Assembly: GCA_037443545.1 (NCBI GenBank)
Contig: JBBIOD010000004.1
Coordinates: 1-64,000 of the forward strand
From: JASEGV01 sp037443545
GTDB lineage: Bacteria > Bacteroidota > Ignavibacteria > UBA10030 > BY39
Direction of reading: 5' to 3'
DNA length: 64,000 nt
Made by a program: the position numbers and the translations under genes. Of the stretch, positions 36,213 through 45,156 are shown piece after piece. The notes under the pieces are model-generated. The model saw only the letters and a list, made by a program, of their open reading frames with translations, searched no databases and was not told the DNA's origin. Numbering within the stretch: position 1 is the first letter of the stretch; every line of letters starts with the position of its first letter.

Positions 36213-37463
36213 TTACATATTATTTATCATCGCATCGCCAAACTCAGAGCATTTAACTTCAGTGGCGCCTTCCATCAATCTGGCGAAGTCGTATGTAACA
36301 ACTTTCGATTTGATAGTTTGCTCTAATGCTTTTATGATTAAATCGGCTGCTTCATTCCACCCCATATAACGGAACATCATTTCGCCGCTTAATATAACCG
36401 AGCCCGGATTTACTTTATCAAGCCCTGTATATTTTGGTGCTGTGCCGTGTGTTGCTTCGAAAACAGCGTAACCGTTCGTGTAATTGATATTTCCCCCCGG
36501 TGCAATTCCAATTCCACCAACTTGCGCAGCAAGTGCATCCGACAAATAGTCGCCGTTTAAATTCAATGTTGCAATTACATCAAACTCGTCTGGTCTTGTA
36601 AGTATTTGTTGTAAGAAGGCGTCGGCGATAGCATCCTTCACTAATAATTTGTTTCCTGAATTTCCATTACAATCGTCCCATCCGACAGCAACATCTGAGA
36701 ACTCTTCTTTAACAAGTTCGTAACCCCATTCGCGGAATCCACCTTCTGTATATTTTTGTATGTTTCCTTTATGAACGAATGTAACCGATTTACGCTTGTT
36801 CTCAATGGCATATCTAATTGCTGCGCGAATCAAACGCTTCGATCCTTCAATCGATACTGGTTTGATTCCGATGCTCGAAGTTTCGGGGAAACGAATTTTA
36901 GTTACACCCATTTCTTTTTGTAAAAAGTCGATTAACTTTTTTACTTCAGGTGTTCCTACTTTCCATTCGATTCCCGCGTAAATATCTTCTGTGTTTTCAC
37001 GGAAGATAACCATATCGATCTGATTAGGATTTTTAACCGGCGATGGAACTCCATTAAAATATCTGACTGGTCTTAAACAAACGTACAAATCGAGGAGTTG
37101 CCGCAATGCAACATTGATTGAACGGAATCCACCGCCAATCGGAGTTGTTAGAGGTCCTTTAATTCCAATAATGTTTTCTTTAATTGCTTCCAAAGTATCG
37201 TTGGGCAACCAAGTATTCGGTCCGTATATTTCGTTCGATTTATCACCGGCATATACTTCGAACCAAACTATTTTACGTTTTCGGTTGTATGCTTTTTCTA
37301 CTGCCGCATCCAGCACTCGAACTGAAGCACGCCAGATATCTGAACCTGTACCATCACCCTCGATAAAAGGTATTATAGGATTATCGGGTATGTTTAGTTT
37401 TCCATTTGTGACTGTTATTTTTTGTCCCTCTTTTGGGGGGATTAATTTTTGATAATTTACCAC
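36213..37463 (-). CDS. icd: NADP-dependent isocitrate dehydrogenase
   Basis: 416 residues, E. coli Icd type. Oxidative decarboxylation of isocitrate to 2-oxoglutarate in the TCA cycle. Substrate-site motif GGGFRSINVALRQ contains the Ser equivalent to E. coli Ser113, the AceK phosphorylation site. IFRENTEDIYAGIEW, VHKGNIQKYTEGGFREWGY and a late ATLNLNGDYLSDALAA are in place. HGTAPKYTGLDKVNPGS has the Lys-Tyr pair that selects NADP over NAD. It lies 34 bases downstream of acn, so a two-gene TCA operon is likely. Confidence 0.95.
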   Translation of the reverse strand: MVNYQKLIPPKEGQKITVTNGKLNIPDNPIIPFIEGDGTGSDIWRASVRVLDAAVEKAYNRKRKIVWFEVYAGDKSNEIYGPNTWLPNDTLEAIKENIIGIKGPLTTPIGGGFRSINVALRQLLDLYVCLRPVRYFNGVPSPVKNPNQIDMVIFRENTEDIYAGIEWKVGTPEVKKLIDFLQKEMGVTKIRFPETSSIGIKPVSIEGSKRLIRAAIRYAIENKRKSVTFVHKGNIQKYTEGGFREWGYELVKEEFSDVAVGWDDCNGNSGNKLLVKDAIADAFLQQILTRPDEFDVIATLNLNGDYLSDALAAQVGGIGIAPGGNINYTNGYAVFEATHGTAPKYTGLDKVNPGSVILSGEMMFRYMGWNEAADLIIKALEQTIKSKVVTYDFARLMEGATEVKCSEFGDAMINNM

Positions 37464-37497
37464 TGTAACTCCGTTGAATGATATTTATGATAGTTAG

Positions 37498-39573
37498 TTA
37501 TTTTTTCCTTGCCATATTGAGCATTCCCCCTGCGAATAAAATTTCCTTCTGTCGTTCGGTTAAATCGTATCCTAATTTTATTTGTATGTTTTTTGTGAGA
37601 TTCTTCAGTGAGACTTCTCCATTTTGTACACCCGATTTTAATTGAGTGGTTATGTTCTCCAAAACAAGTTCATCTCCAAATTCTATATTTTTGTAATCAT
37701 TCGTATCCGAGAATGTAAGCGGGAGGATTCCGAAGTTGATGAGATTTGCACGGTGAATACGATTGAATATTTTAACGATAACAGCTTTTACTCCTAAAAA
37801 CCTTGGGGATAGTGCCGCATGTTCACGGCTTGATCCCTGTCCGTAGTTATCGCCGCCGATTACGAAACCCCCTTCCCATTCTTTAGCACGTTTCGGAAAT
37901 TCTGGATCGATGCGTGTAAAAGTGAAATCGGAAATTGCCGGAATATTAGAGCGTAGCGGGAGGACTTTTGCACCAGCCGGTGAAATATGGTCGGTCGAAA
38001 TATTATCCCCCGCTTTCAAAAGAACTCTGCCTTTAATGGTTTCGGGCATTTCATCAAATTGTGGAATAGGTTTTATGTTAGGCCCGCGGAGAACTTCAAC
38101 CTTTCCAGAATCTGTCGCTGGAGGAATAATCATCGAATCGTTGATTAAATATTTACCCGGCTCTTCGCGGTCGAGTGGTGCAATATTTAAATTTTTCGCA
38201 ACCTCCCGCGGGTCGGCAATTTTTCCGACAAGAGCTGTTGCTGTAGCAGTTTCCGGTGATGCAAGATATACTTTTGCATCTATAGTTCCGCTTCTCCCTT
38301 CAAAATTTCGGTTGAACGAACGGACTGAAACAGACCCGCTCGGCGGGGCCTGTCCCATTCCGATACACGGTCCGCACGCCGATTCCAAAATTCGTGCACC
38401 CGACGAAATTATATCGCCTAATTCTCCCGAACGTGCAATCATTTCAAAAACTTGTTTCGACCCTGGGCTTAAAGTGAAAGATGTAATTGGGCTAACGGTG
38501 CGGTTCTTTAACATATGGGCAGCAACTTTTAAATCATAGTAACTCGAATTTGTGCACGATCCGATGCACGATTGTTCAGCTTTAATATTTTGGTTTGCTA
38601 GTTCACTTACCTTTACTACATTATCGGGTGAGTTGGGTTGAGCGATCATCGGTTCTAATTTGTTCAAGTCAATTACTATACCGTCAAATTCAACAGTTAC
38701 AAATCCTGCATCATCGGGCTTGCTGATAGCTAGATTCACACTACCCCCTTCATGGAGGGCTGTTATAGCTTTTGCATCGTTCACTGTATGCAATCGTAAA
38801 TCGCATCTATCGTACGTTGCGTTGTCGTCAGCTTTTAATTCTTTCCAAACTTCACTTCTTCCTTGTGCCGTTAAATATTTTTTTGTGATGTGATCGCTCG
38901 GGAAAATCGATGTTGTAGCGCCTAACTCGGCTCCCATATTTGTAATCGTAAATCTATCCCCGATCGAAAGTGTATCAACACCTTGACCGTGATATTCAAT
39001 AATCTTGTTGATTCCACCCTTGCAAGTTAGACGGCGAAGGAGTTCTAAAATAATATCTTTTCCTGAGACCCAAGGTTGAAGTGAGCCAACGAGTTTTACG
39101 CCTAAAATTTTAGGCATCGATATCACATAAGCCTCACCCCCCATAGCGAGTGCAATGTCTAATCCGCCGGCGCCTATTGCAATCATACCCAAACCACCGC
39201 CGGTTGGTGTGTGTGAGTCGGAACCGATCAAAGTTTCGCCCGGAACGCCAAACCTTTCGCGATGGACTTGATGACATATTCCGTTACCCGGTCGTGAAAA
39301 ATAAATTCCGTATTTAGCAGCTACACTTTGCAAATATTGATGATCGTCGGCATTCATAAAATCTTGCTGAAGCATATTATGGTCAACGTAGCTGACCGAG
39401 AGTTTTGTTCGAACGCGAGGAACACCCATAGCTTCGAATTGTAGGTAAGCCATTGTACCGGTTGCATCTTGAGTGAGAGTTTGATCGATTCGAATTGAAA
39501 TTTCAGAACCCGGTTCCATCTTTCCTGAAACGAGGTGATCTCTAAGGATTTTTTGAGAAAGGTTATGTGCCAT
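37498..39573 (-). CDS. acn: Aconitate hydratase, short (Aquifex-type) form
   Basis: 691 residues, shorter than AcnA or AcnB (about 860-890), matching the putative-aconitase subfamily. Converts citrate to isocitrate using a [4Fe-4S] cluster. Cluster cysteines sit in SCIGSCTNSS and ACGPCIGMG. Other family blocks: GIYFSRPGNGICHQVHRE, LIGSDSHTPTGGGLGMIAIGAGG, VLLKAGDNISTDHISPAG, and the swivel-domain GGDNYGQGSSREHAALSPRFLGVKAVI. Promoter at 39625-39653 is near consensus. Followed by icd. Confidence 0.95.
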   Translation of the reverse strand: MAHNLSQKILRDHLVSGKMEPGSEISIRIDQTLTQDATGTMAYLQFEAMGVPRVRTKLSVSYVDHNMLQQDFMNADDHQYLQSVAAKYGIYFSRPGNGICHQVHRERFGVPGETLIGSDSHTPTGGGLGMIAIGAGGLDIALAMGGEAYVISMPKILGVKLVGSLQPWVSGKDIILELLRRLTCKGGINKIIEYHGQGVDTLSIGDRFTITNMGAELGATTSIFPSDHITKKYLTAQGRSEVWKELKADDNATYDRCDLRLHTVNDAKAITALHEGGSVNLAISKPDDAGFVTVEFDGIVIDLNKLEPMIAQPNSPDNVVKVSELANQNIKAEQSCIGSCTNSSYYDLKVAAHMLKNRTVSPITSFTLSPGSKQVFEMIARSGELGDIISSGARILESACGPCIGMGQAPPSGSVSVRSFNRNFEGRSGTIDAKVYLASPETATATALVGKIADPREVAKNLNIAPLDREEPGKYLINDSMIIPPATDSGKVEVLRGPNIKPIPQFDEMPETIKGRVLLKAGDNISTDHISPAGAKVLPLRSNIPAISDFTFTRIDPEFPKRAKEWEGGFVIGGDNYGQGSSREHAALSPRFLGVKAVIVKIFNRIHRANLINFGILPLTFSDTNDYKNIEFGDELVLENITTQLKSGVQNGEVSLKNLTKNIQIKLGYDLTERQKEILFAGGMLNMARKK

Positions 39574-39624
39574 AATGTTGTTTCCTGTTTAAGAACTATT
39601 TGATTATTGAAAAAAAACTGTGGA

Positions 39625-39653
39625 ATTATAGCAAAAACAATGCTGAAATGCAA
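39625..39653 (-). promoter_or_regulatory. Near-consensus sigma70 promoter of acn-icd
   Basis: Minus strand: TTGCAT (39653-39648), 17 bases, TATAAT (39630-39625), 52 bases before the acn ATG. Its -35 box is two bases from the -35 of the divergent TPR-gene promoter. Confidence 0.6.
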
Positions 39654-39655
39654 TC

Positions 39656-39684
39656 TTGATTATCATAACATTAATAACTATATT
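39656..39684 (+). promoter_or_regulatory. Sigma70-like promoter of the TPR lipoprotein operon
   Basis: TTGATT at 39656-39661, 17 bases, TATATT at 39679-39684, 47 bases before the ATG at 39731. Back-to-back with the acn promoter. Confidence 0.5.
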
Positions 39685-39730
39685 TATAACAAATTTAATC
39701 AATCGTTCAATTTTTTTTATAGGAGATTTA

Positions 39731-40930
39731 ATGAAAAAGACAATATTCTTTGTAATTTTAACAGTTGTATTTGCTAACCTCATCTTCACCGGCTATCAAT
39801 GCGGTTCTGCTGAAATGACGAGTGCTAAACTTTACATGCAAAGATCGGAATGGGATAACGCAGAGGATCAACTTCAAAAAGAACTTGCAAAGCGTCCAGA
39901 AAATTATGAAGCATGGTACTGGCTCGGAAGAATGCATCACGAGAAGAAGAACTATCCTGAGATGTTACGCGCATTCAATAGTTCGTTAAAATTAAGTGGT
40001 CAGTTTAAAAAAGAAATTGACGCTATACGTATGAGTGTATGGGCACAAACTTTTAACAAAGGGGTGGAACATTATAATTCAGCTCTGAGCAGCGAACCGG
40101 ACAAAACTTCTGAATTTTTCGACAAAGCCATATCTCAACTAAAGACTGCCATCACGGTTCAACCCGATAGCTTCCCGCCTTATCGTGTGTTAGCTTTATC
40201 TTATTATGGAATGAAAGATAGAAGTAACGCAGAGAATTATTTGAAAGAAGCGATTGCACGACAGAACGATGCGCAGCTTGGACGCATTCTAGGTGGGATT
40301 TATTACGACCGTGCAATGTCGTTGAAAGCAGAGGTCTCAAAATTGGAAAGTCCTCAAAAAGAAAAAGCTATAGCTGATGTAAATAATGTTTTTAATCAGG
40401 CGATACAAGTATTAGAACATGCATTATTGGCTTCTCCGAATGACGCAACTATTTTAATCATCTTGAACGATTCATATATTGCAGCGGGTAGGACCGAAGA
40501 CGCGATGAAATCGTATCAACGCGCTATCATTGCCGACCCGAACAACAAACTTGTTCATTACAACTATGGTGTATTGTTACTCCGTGCAACGAATTTCGCG
40601 GAAGCTGCTGAACAATTTGAGATAGCTTTAAACCTTGATAATAATTTTACAGACGCTTTGTATAACGTAAGCGCCACCTATATGCAGTGGGGTGCAAAGA
40701 TGAAAGAAAAAGCGGAAGCAGAAATTAGAGACGATAAGAACAAGCAATTGGATAAATCGTTCGAAGAGAAATTGAGAAAAGCTAAAGGTTTTTTAGAAAG
40801 GTTAGTGATGTTGTCCGAAAATGATGTGGCTGCTTGGGAAACATTAGGAATGGCTAACACACTTTTGAATATCCCGAAAGAAGCCAAAGCGGCATTCGAT
40901 AAAGCCGATAGCTTGAGAAAAGCAAAATAA
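39731..40930 (+). CDS. Tetratricopeptide-repeat probable lipoprotein
   Basis: 399 residues from the ATG at 39731, which has AGGAG eight bases upstream; a longer frame from 39656 would cover the promoter. The signal sequence ends TGYQC, with Cys24 as a possible lipid-attachment site, though the lipobox is not classical. TPR motifs run through the protein: NAEDQLQKELAKRPENYEAWYWLGRMH, FPPYRVLALSYYGMKDRSNAENYLKEA, EDAMKSYQRAIIADPNNKLVHYNYGVLLL, and a final pair near the C-terminus. Probably a periplasmic or envelope scaffolding protein. Followed by DUF3467 and GH57 genes in the same direction. Confidence 0.82.
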   Translation: MKKTIFFVILTVVFANLIFTGYQCGSAEMTSAKLYMQRSEWDNAEDQLQKELAKRPENYEAWYWLGRMHHEKKNYPEMLRAFNSSLKLSGQFKKEIDAIRMSVWAQTFNKGVEHYNSALSSEPDKTSEFFDKAISQLKTAITVQPDSFPPYRVLALSYYGMKDRSNAENYLKEAIARQNDAQLGRILGGIYYDRAMSLKAEVSKLESPQKEKAIADVNNVFNQAIQVLEHALLASPNDATILIILNDSYIAAGRTEDAMKSYQRAIIADPNNKLVHYNYGVLLLRATNFAEAAEQFEIALNLDNNFTDALYNVSATYMQWGAKMKEKAEAEIRDDKNKQLDKSFEEKLRKAKGFLERLVMLSENDVAAWETLGMANTLLNIPKEAKAAFDKADSLRKAK

Positions 40931-40952
40931 TATAATAGAAGAAAGTTTTTTT

Positions 40953-41279
40953 ATGACTAACCAACCGCAACAACCACAACAAATAAATATTGAACTTGGT
41001 GAAAAGGAAGCCGAAGGGATATATGCCAATCTAGCGATTATTACTCACTCGCCCGCCGAGTTTGTAGTCGATTTTACACGAGTGCTTCCCGGCCTCCCAA
41101 AAACAAAAGTTCATGCACGAATCATAATGACCCCGCAACACGCAAAGTTATTGCAAAGAGCTTTAGAAGACAACATAGATAAATTTGAAAAACGGTTCGG
41201 TGAAATAAAAATTCAAGGCGAACCTAATGCCGGTGGTTTTGGTTTTCAACCGACAGACTCGCAAACTAGAGTTCATTGA
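40953..41279 (+). CDS. DUF3467 domain protein
   Basis: 108 residues. The DUF3467 core is clear: YANLAIITHSPAEFVVDFTRVLPG, KVHARIIMTPQHAKLLQRALEDN, followed by a flexible tail. A glutamine-rich start (QPQQPQQ) precedes it. This small cytoplasmic domain has no established biochemical role. Its stop lies 2 bases before the GH57 start, so coupled translation is likely. Confidence 0.88.
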   Translation: MTNQPQQPQQINIELGEKEAEGIYANLAIITHSPAEFVVDFTRVLPGLPKTKVHARIIMTPQHAKLLQRALEDNIDKFEKRFGEIKIQGEPNAGGFGFQPTDSQTRVH

Positions 41280-41281
41280 GA

Positions 41282-43009
41282 ATGGGCAAAGAATCGTTCG
41301 GAAATTTTTTATTTGTATTACACACACATTTACCTTACGTAGTTACACACGGTAAATGGCCCCACGGTTCCGATTGGTTAAACGAAGCCGCTGCTGAAAC
41401 TTACATACCAATTTTAAACATCCTTGACGAATTGTTGGATGAAGGTTATCATCCGAAGTTGTCGATGGGCATCAGCCCTGTGCTTGCCGAACAATTGGCT
41501 GATCCGGTTTTCAAAGATTCGTTCGTTCATTATCTCGACGAAAAAGTTTCTGCGGCTAAGAAAGACGAAAAATATTTTCAAACGAACGGCGACACCCACC
41601 TGAAGAATACAGCAAAATTTTGGATTGATTGGTACAACGCACGAAAAGACGACTTTGTTCGCAAATACAATTCCGATTTAATTTCTGCTTTTAGAAAATT
41701 GTTAGTATCGGATGTGCTGGATATAATGACTTGCGGAGCAACGCACGGTTATTTCCCGTTATTAAGCCAGGACTCAAGCATCGATGCACAAGTAAAGGTT
41801 GCCATTGCAACACACCAGCGACATTTTGGTGTAAAGCCGCGGGGTATTTGGCTGCCCGAATGTGCTTACCGTCCAAGATACAAATGGAAACCTCCGGTTA
41901 AAGTTCAGGGGCTTGCCGAAGAGTATGAGCGACAGGGCGTTGAAGAAATTTTAGCTGAGAATGGAATCGAATATTTCGTGATCGACTCAGCTATGTTATT
42001 GGGTGGAAAACCGATCGGAGTTTATCTCGAAAGATTTGGCGAGTTAAAGAAAATTTGGGAACAACACGAAAAACAAATTTCTATAAGAGAAGAAGAATTT
42101 GAAAAATCGGTTTACGATTTATACTTAATCGATTCGCCTGATAGCAAACTCTCTCCTTCGGTTGCGGTTTTTACACGCGACCCGAAAACAAGTTTACAAG
42201 TATGGAGCGGCGATTATGGTTATCCTGGCGACGGTGCTTATTTAGAGTTTCACAAAAAACATCATTTGAGCGGACATCGTTATTGGCGCGTTACACACTC
42301 CGATGCCGACCTTGCGGATAAGCTTAAGTACGAACCTGAAAACATCGAAGACAAACTTGAATCGCATTCGTCTCATTTTGTTGATATCGTTACTGAGACA
42401 TTGAAGGACCATTATGCGAAAACTAAAACCATCGGTGTACTCACTTCGCCTTTCGATACTGAACTTTTTGGTCATTGGTGGTTCGAAGGTCCGCAATTTT
42501 TTAAAAAAGTATTAATGAAGTTGGAAAAATCAGCACACATCAAGTTAACGAATGCCGCTACTGAACTTGATATGAGGCAGCCTGTTAAAGTTGTTCAACT
42601 TCCGGAAGGATCGTGGGGCGAAGGCGGACACCATTTCATCTGGTTGAATGAGAATACGAGTTGGACTTGGAAAAATATATACCAAAATGAAATGCTGTTC
42701 AAACAAACTGTCCAAAAGTATATTACATCTGCTGACGATAGGTTGCAATTTCTTTTAACTCAAGCTGCTCGCGAGTTGCTGCTGCTACAAGCATCCGACT
42801 GGCAATTTTTAATTTCTACACAAGCAGCTAAAAATTACGCCGAAGAACGCTTCACAAATCACAACAGCGATTTTAACCGGTTACTCAAAACAGCTATCAC
42901 TTATGCAGATACCAGGATCATTACTGATGCTGATTGGGAATATGCAAACGAATGTTTGGAGAGGAATGTTATTTTCCCTGAAATAGACCTCAAAATTTGG
43001 CTAAAATAG
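41282..43009 (+). CDS. GH57 alpha-glucan enzyme, probably 1,4-alpha-glucan branching enzyme
   Basis: 575 residues from the ATG at 41282; a TTG two codons upstream overlaps the DUF3467 stop and is less likely. The GH57 motifs appear in order: LHTHLPYV (first His motif), THGYFPLL, GIWLPECAYRP with the nucleophile Glu193, the late TSPFDTELFGHWWFEG with acid/base Asp392, and a C-terminal helical bundle (LLLLQASDWQFLI) typical of branching enzymes of this family. No signal peptide, so it acts on storage glycogen in the cytoplasm. 4-alpha-glucanotransferase is the alternative within GH57; the WLPE and LQASDWQF features favour branching. Confidence 0.87.
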   Translation: MGKESFGNFLFVLHTHLPYVVTHGKWPHGSDWLNEAAAETYIPILNILDELLDEGYHPKLSMGISPVLAEQLADPVFKDSFVHYLDEKVSAAKKDEKYFQTNGDTHLKNTAKFWIDWYNARKDDFVRKYNSDLISAFRKLLVSDVLDIMTCGATHGYFPLLSQDSSIDAQVKVAIATHQRHFGVKPRGIWLPECAYRPRYKWKPPVKVQGLAEEYERQGVEEILAENGIEYFVIDSAMLLGGKPIGVYLERFGELKKIWEQHEKQISIREEEFEKSVYDLYLIDSPDSKLSPSVAVFTRDPKTSLQVWSGDYGYPGDGAYLEFHKKHHLSGHRYWRVTHSDADLADKLKYEPENIEDKLESHSSHFVDIVTETLKDHYAKTKTIGVLTSPFDTELFGHWWFEGPQFFKKVLMKLEKSAHIKLTNAATELDMRQPVKVVQLPEGSWGEGGHHFIWLNENTSWTWKNIYQNEMLFKQTVQKYITSADDRLQFLLTQAARELLLLQASDWQFLISTQAAKNYAEERFTNHNSDFNRLLKTAITYADTRIITDADWEYANECLERNVIFPEIDLKIWLK

Positions 43010-43057
43010 CCAATTCTCGTGTTTGCGTGATATAGAGCATCTTTTCGCGTGGTGCTC

Positions 43058-43086
43058 TTGATATTAGAATACTTTCTAGATATATT
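43058..43086 (+). promoter_or_regulatory. Sigma70-like promoter of the lipoprotein/barrel pair
   Basis: TTGATA at 43058-43063, 17 bases, TATATT at 43081-43086, 26 bases before the ATG at 43112, with AAAGGAC as ribosome-binding site. Confidence 0.5.
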
Positions 43087-43111
43087 CGAGCCAGATTAAA
43101 GGACAAAATTT

Positions 43112-45154
43112 ATGGCAAATAAAAGAGTTAAATTTTTGTGTTGGAGTTTGGTCTTGTTCTTAGTGCTCAACGCTGTTAATTGTAACCTGCGAAAACCGAT
43201 TGCGCCGGTTTGGGATGTTCAGGTCAACTTTCCTATTGTAAACCGTCCGTATGCAATTGATTCGCTTATCAAAAAAGACACTTCTCTCATTAAAATAAAT
43301 CCAACAAACGGATTACTAACTTATTCATATTCGCAACCTGCGGCTTCCGATAGTATTGGCGATAAAATCAATATGAAGCCAGCACAGCCACCAGAATTCA
43401 AAATTGCGGTTGGAACAATTCCTTTCAAAGATTTTTCGTTTGGTCTCGATATCCCGAATCCGGGTATTCCGTCCGGAATAATTCCTCCCGGCGACCTTCC
43501 GCCGATTTCAATAGAGATGCCTTCGTCCGACCAATTCGATTATTTGGAATTTGAAAGCGGAGTTATCAGATTAACAGTAACCAATTCAACCCCGATCACT
43601 ATTACTTTCGATTCAATCCGATTTATAGACAGAGACAATCACAGATTCGTATTCGATATTGGATCAGTTTTGCCTTCGCAATCGCGTTCCGGACAGGGTA
43701 TTTTGGATGGCAGGATCGTTCGACTTCCGCTAAGATTGGATACAGTTCGTTCCCGCACACCGGGCAGTTCAACACCCGTTACAATTCCCGACCGAATATT
43801 GAGAATTCAATTAGATTTTTTAAATCTGACTATCAATAGCGCGCGAGCAAAAATCCCTCCAACTGATGTTTATCGGATTGGCAGCTCAAAGTTTATAACC
43901 GATTCTTCGCCGTCGCCTACCAAGCTGAAAATCGCTCGTTTTAAAAGTGGTGCTGTTAATTTAAAATTAAGAAATGATTTCGATGTAGCGGCAAATGTGT
44001 TGTTATCGCTCCCTCAACTGTATAACAGAAATACTCAGCAGCCGTTTTCAATCAACAGAATAATTACCCGAAACGATTCGTTGGTTATCCCAGTAAATTT
44101 ATATAACTACGAATTCAGATCAGCCGCACCGACAGAGACCTTAACTTACACTGCATCGATCCGGCAGCTTGGTTCGGAAGGAGATACGATGCAGTTTAGA
44201 ACTTTTTCGCGCACCGACGAACTTGTAGCTTCGCTGCTAATTCTTCCACCTCCGCACGATGTTTTCATACTCTCTTATGTCGAGGGCATTTTAAAGCCAA
44301 CTCTACTAAGTTTCGATACTTTGTTAAATTTCAAATTAGGAGATGTGCCCAAAATATTTTCGATCGACAGTTTACGTTTGCCTGAGGCAACTTTTGTATT
44401 AAATCTCTCAACTCCTAATATTCCGATACAAATTGGGGGAAGCATAAAGTTGGACGATTCAATTAAATATTCCATCACAATTCCGCAAACCAATCTTGCA
44501 GCAAGTTCAACAACACCGGTTACTATTAGTGGGGCTGATGTTGTTTCTTCGCTTTCACGTTATGTATCGGCAAATAAAACCCTGCCCAATTCATTCAAGT
44601 TAGGTACGAATGCCACCATCAATCCATATTATGTGGTTGGGTCAATTTCGAGTTCCGATAAAATAGGAGGGAATATTTCATTCGAAATCCCTTCGAACAT
44701 CGGTATCAAGGGGGGAGTTTTTCGAGATACACTGCAACTCGGGGATGAAAAGAATGATAACGGCGAAACGGTCGAGTTAGATTCAATTTTAATAAATCGT
44801 CTTCAATCCGGGTTTATCGATTTTACTTTGTCAAACGGAATACCATTAGGAACACGAATCTCAATAAAATTACTCGATGCTAACAGATTGTTTATCCAAA
44901 ATATACCGGGCACCGGTCCTGTTCATGTATCTCCACCTGTTGTCGGCGTTGATGGGTTTGCTTCGCAGGTAGTTCAATCGAAGTTTTCTGTTGCGATGAA
45001 TAAAACTGAGTTGGATAATCTGAACAAAGCGAAGTTCGCAGTGCTCGAAATTATCTTCAATACATCTGATTCATCCCCTTCCGTAAAATTCAGAAATTCA
45101 GATAAAATAAATGTTCGTGTTTTTGGAACATTAAATTATCGGGTAGAGGATTAA
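43112..45154 (+). CDS. Large probable lipoprotein, unknown function
   Basis: 680 residues. The signal peptide ends LVLNAVNC, so Cys24 could be lipidated, although Asn at -1 is unusual. The mature part starts with APVWDVQVNFPIVNRPYAIDSL, a phrase that recurs at the start of long beta-rich envelope proteins in this phylum. The rest is rich in proline, serine and strands, with no catalytic motif. The next gene, 2 bases downstream, encodes an outer-membrane barrel, so the two probably work together at the outer membrane. Function not assigned. Confidence 0.55.
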   Translation: MANKRVKFLCWSLVLFLVLNAVNCNLRKPIAPVWDVQVNFPIVNRPYAIDSLIKKDTSLIKINPTNGLLTYSYSQPAASDSIGDKINMKPAQPPEFKIAVGTIPFKDFSFGLDIPNPGIPSGIIPPGDLPPISIEMPSSDQFDYLEFESGVIRLTVTNSTPITITFDSIRFIDRDNHRFVFDIGSVLPSQSRSGQGILDGRIVRLPLRLDTVRSRTPGSSTPVTIPDRILRIQLDFLNLTINSARAKIPPTDVYRIGSSKFITDSSPSPTKLKIARFKSGAVNLKLRNDFDVAANVLLSLPQLYNRNTQQPFSINRIITRNDSLVIPVNLYNYEFRSAAPTETLTYTASIRQLGSEGDTMQFRTFSRTDELVASLLILPPPHDVFILSYVEGILKPTLLSFDTLLNFKLGDVPKIFSIDSLRLPEATFVLNLSTPNIPIQIGGSIKLDDSIKYSITIPQTNLAASSTTPVTISGADVVSSLSRYVSANKTLPNSFKLGTNATINPYYVVGSISSSDKIGGNISFEIPSNIGIKGGVFRDTLQLGDEKNDNGETVELDSILINRLQSGFIDFTLSNGIPLGTRISIKLLDANRLFIQNIPGTGPVHVSPPVVGVDGFASQVVQSKFSVAMNKTELDNLNKAKFAVLEIIFNTSDSSPSVKFRNSDKINVRVFGTLNYRVED

Positions 45155-45156
45155 AG

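Noticed and set aside
37910..38539. 209-codon antisense frame opposite acn
   Set aside because: Opposes an intact aconitase; no domain or ribosome-binding site.
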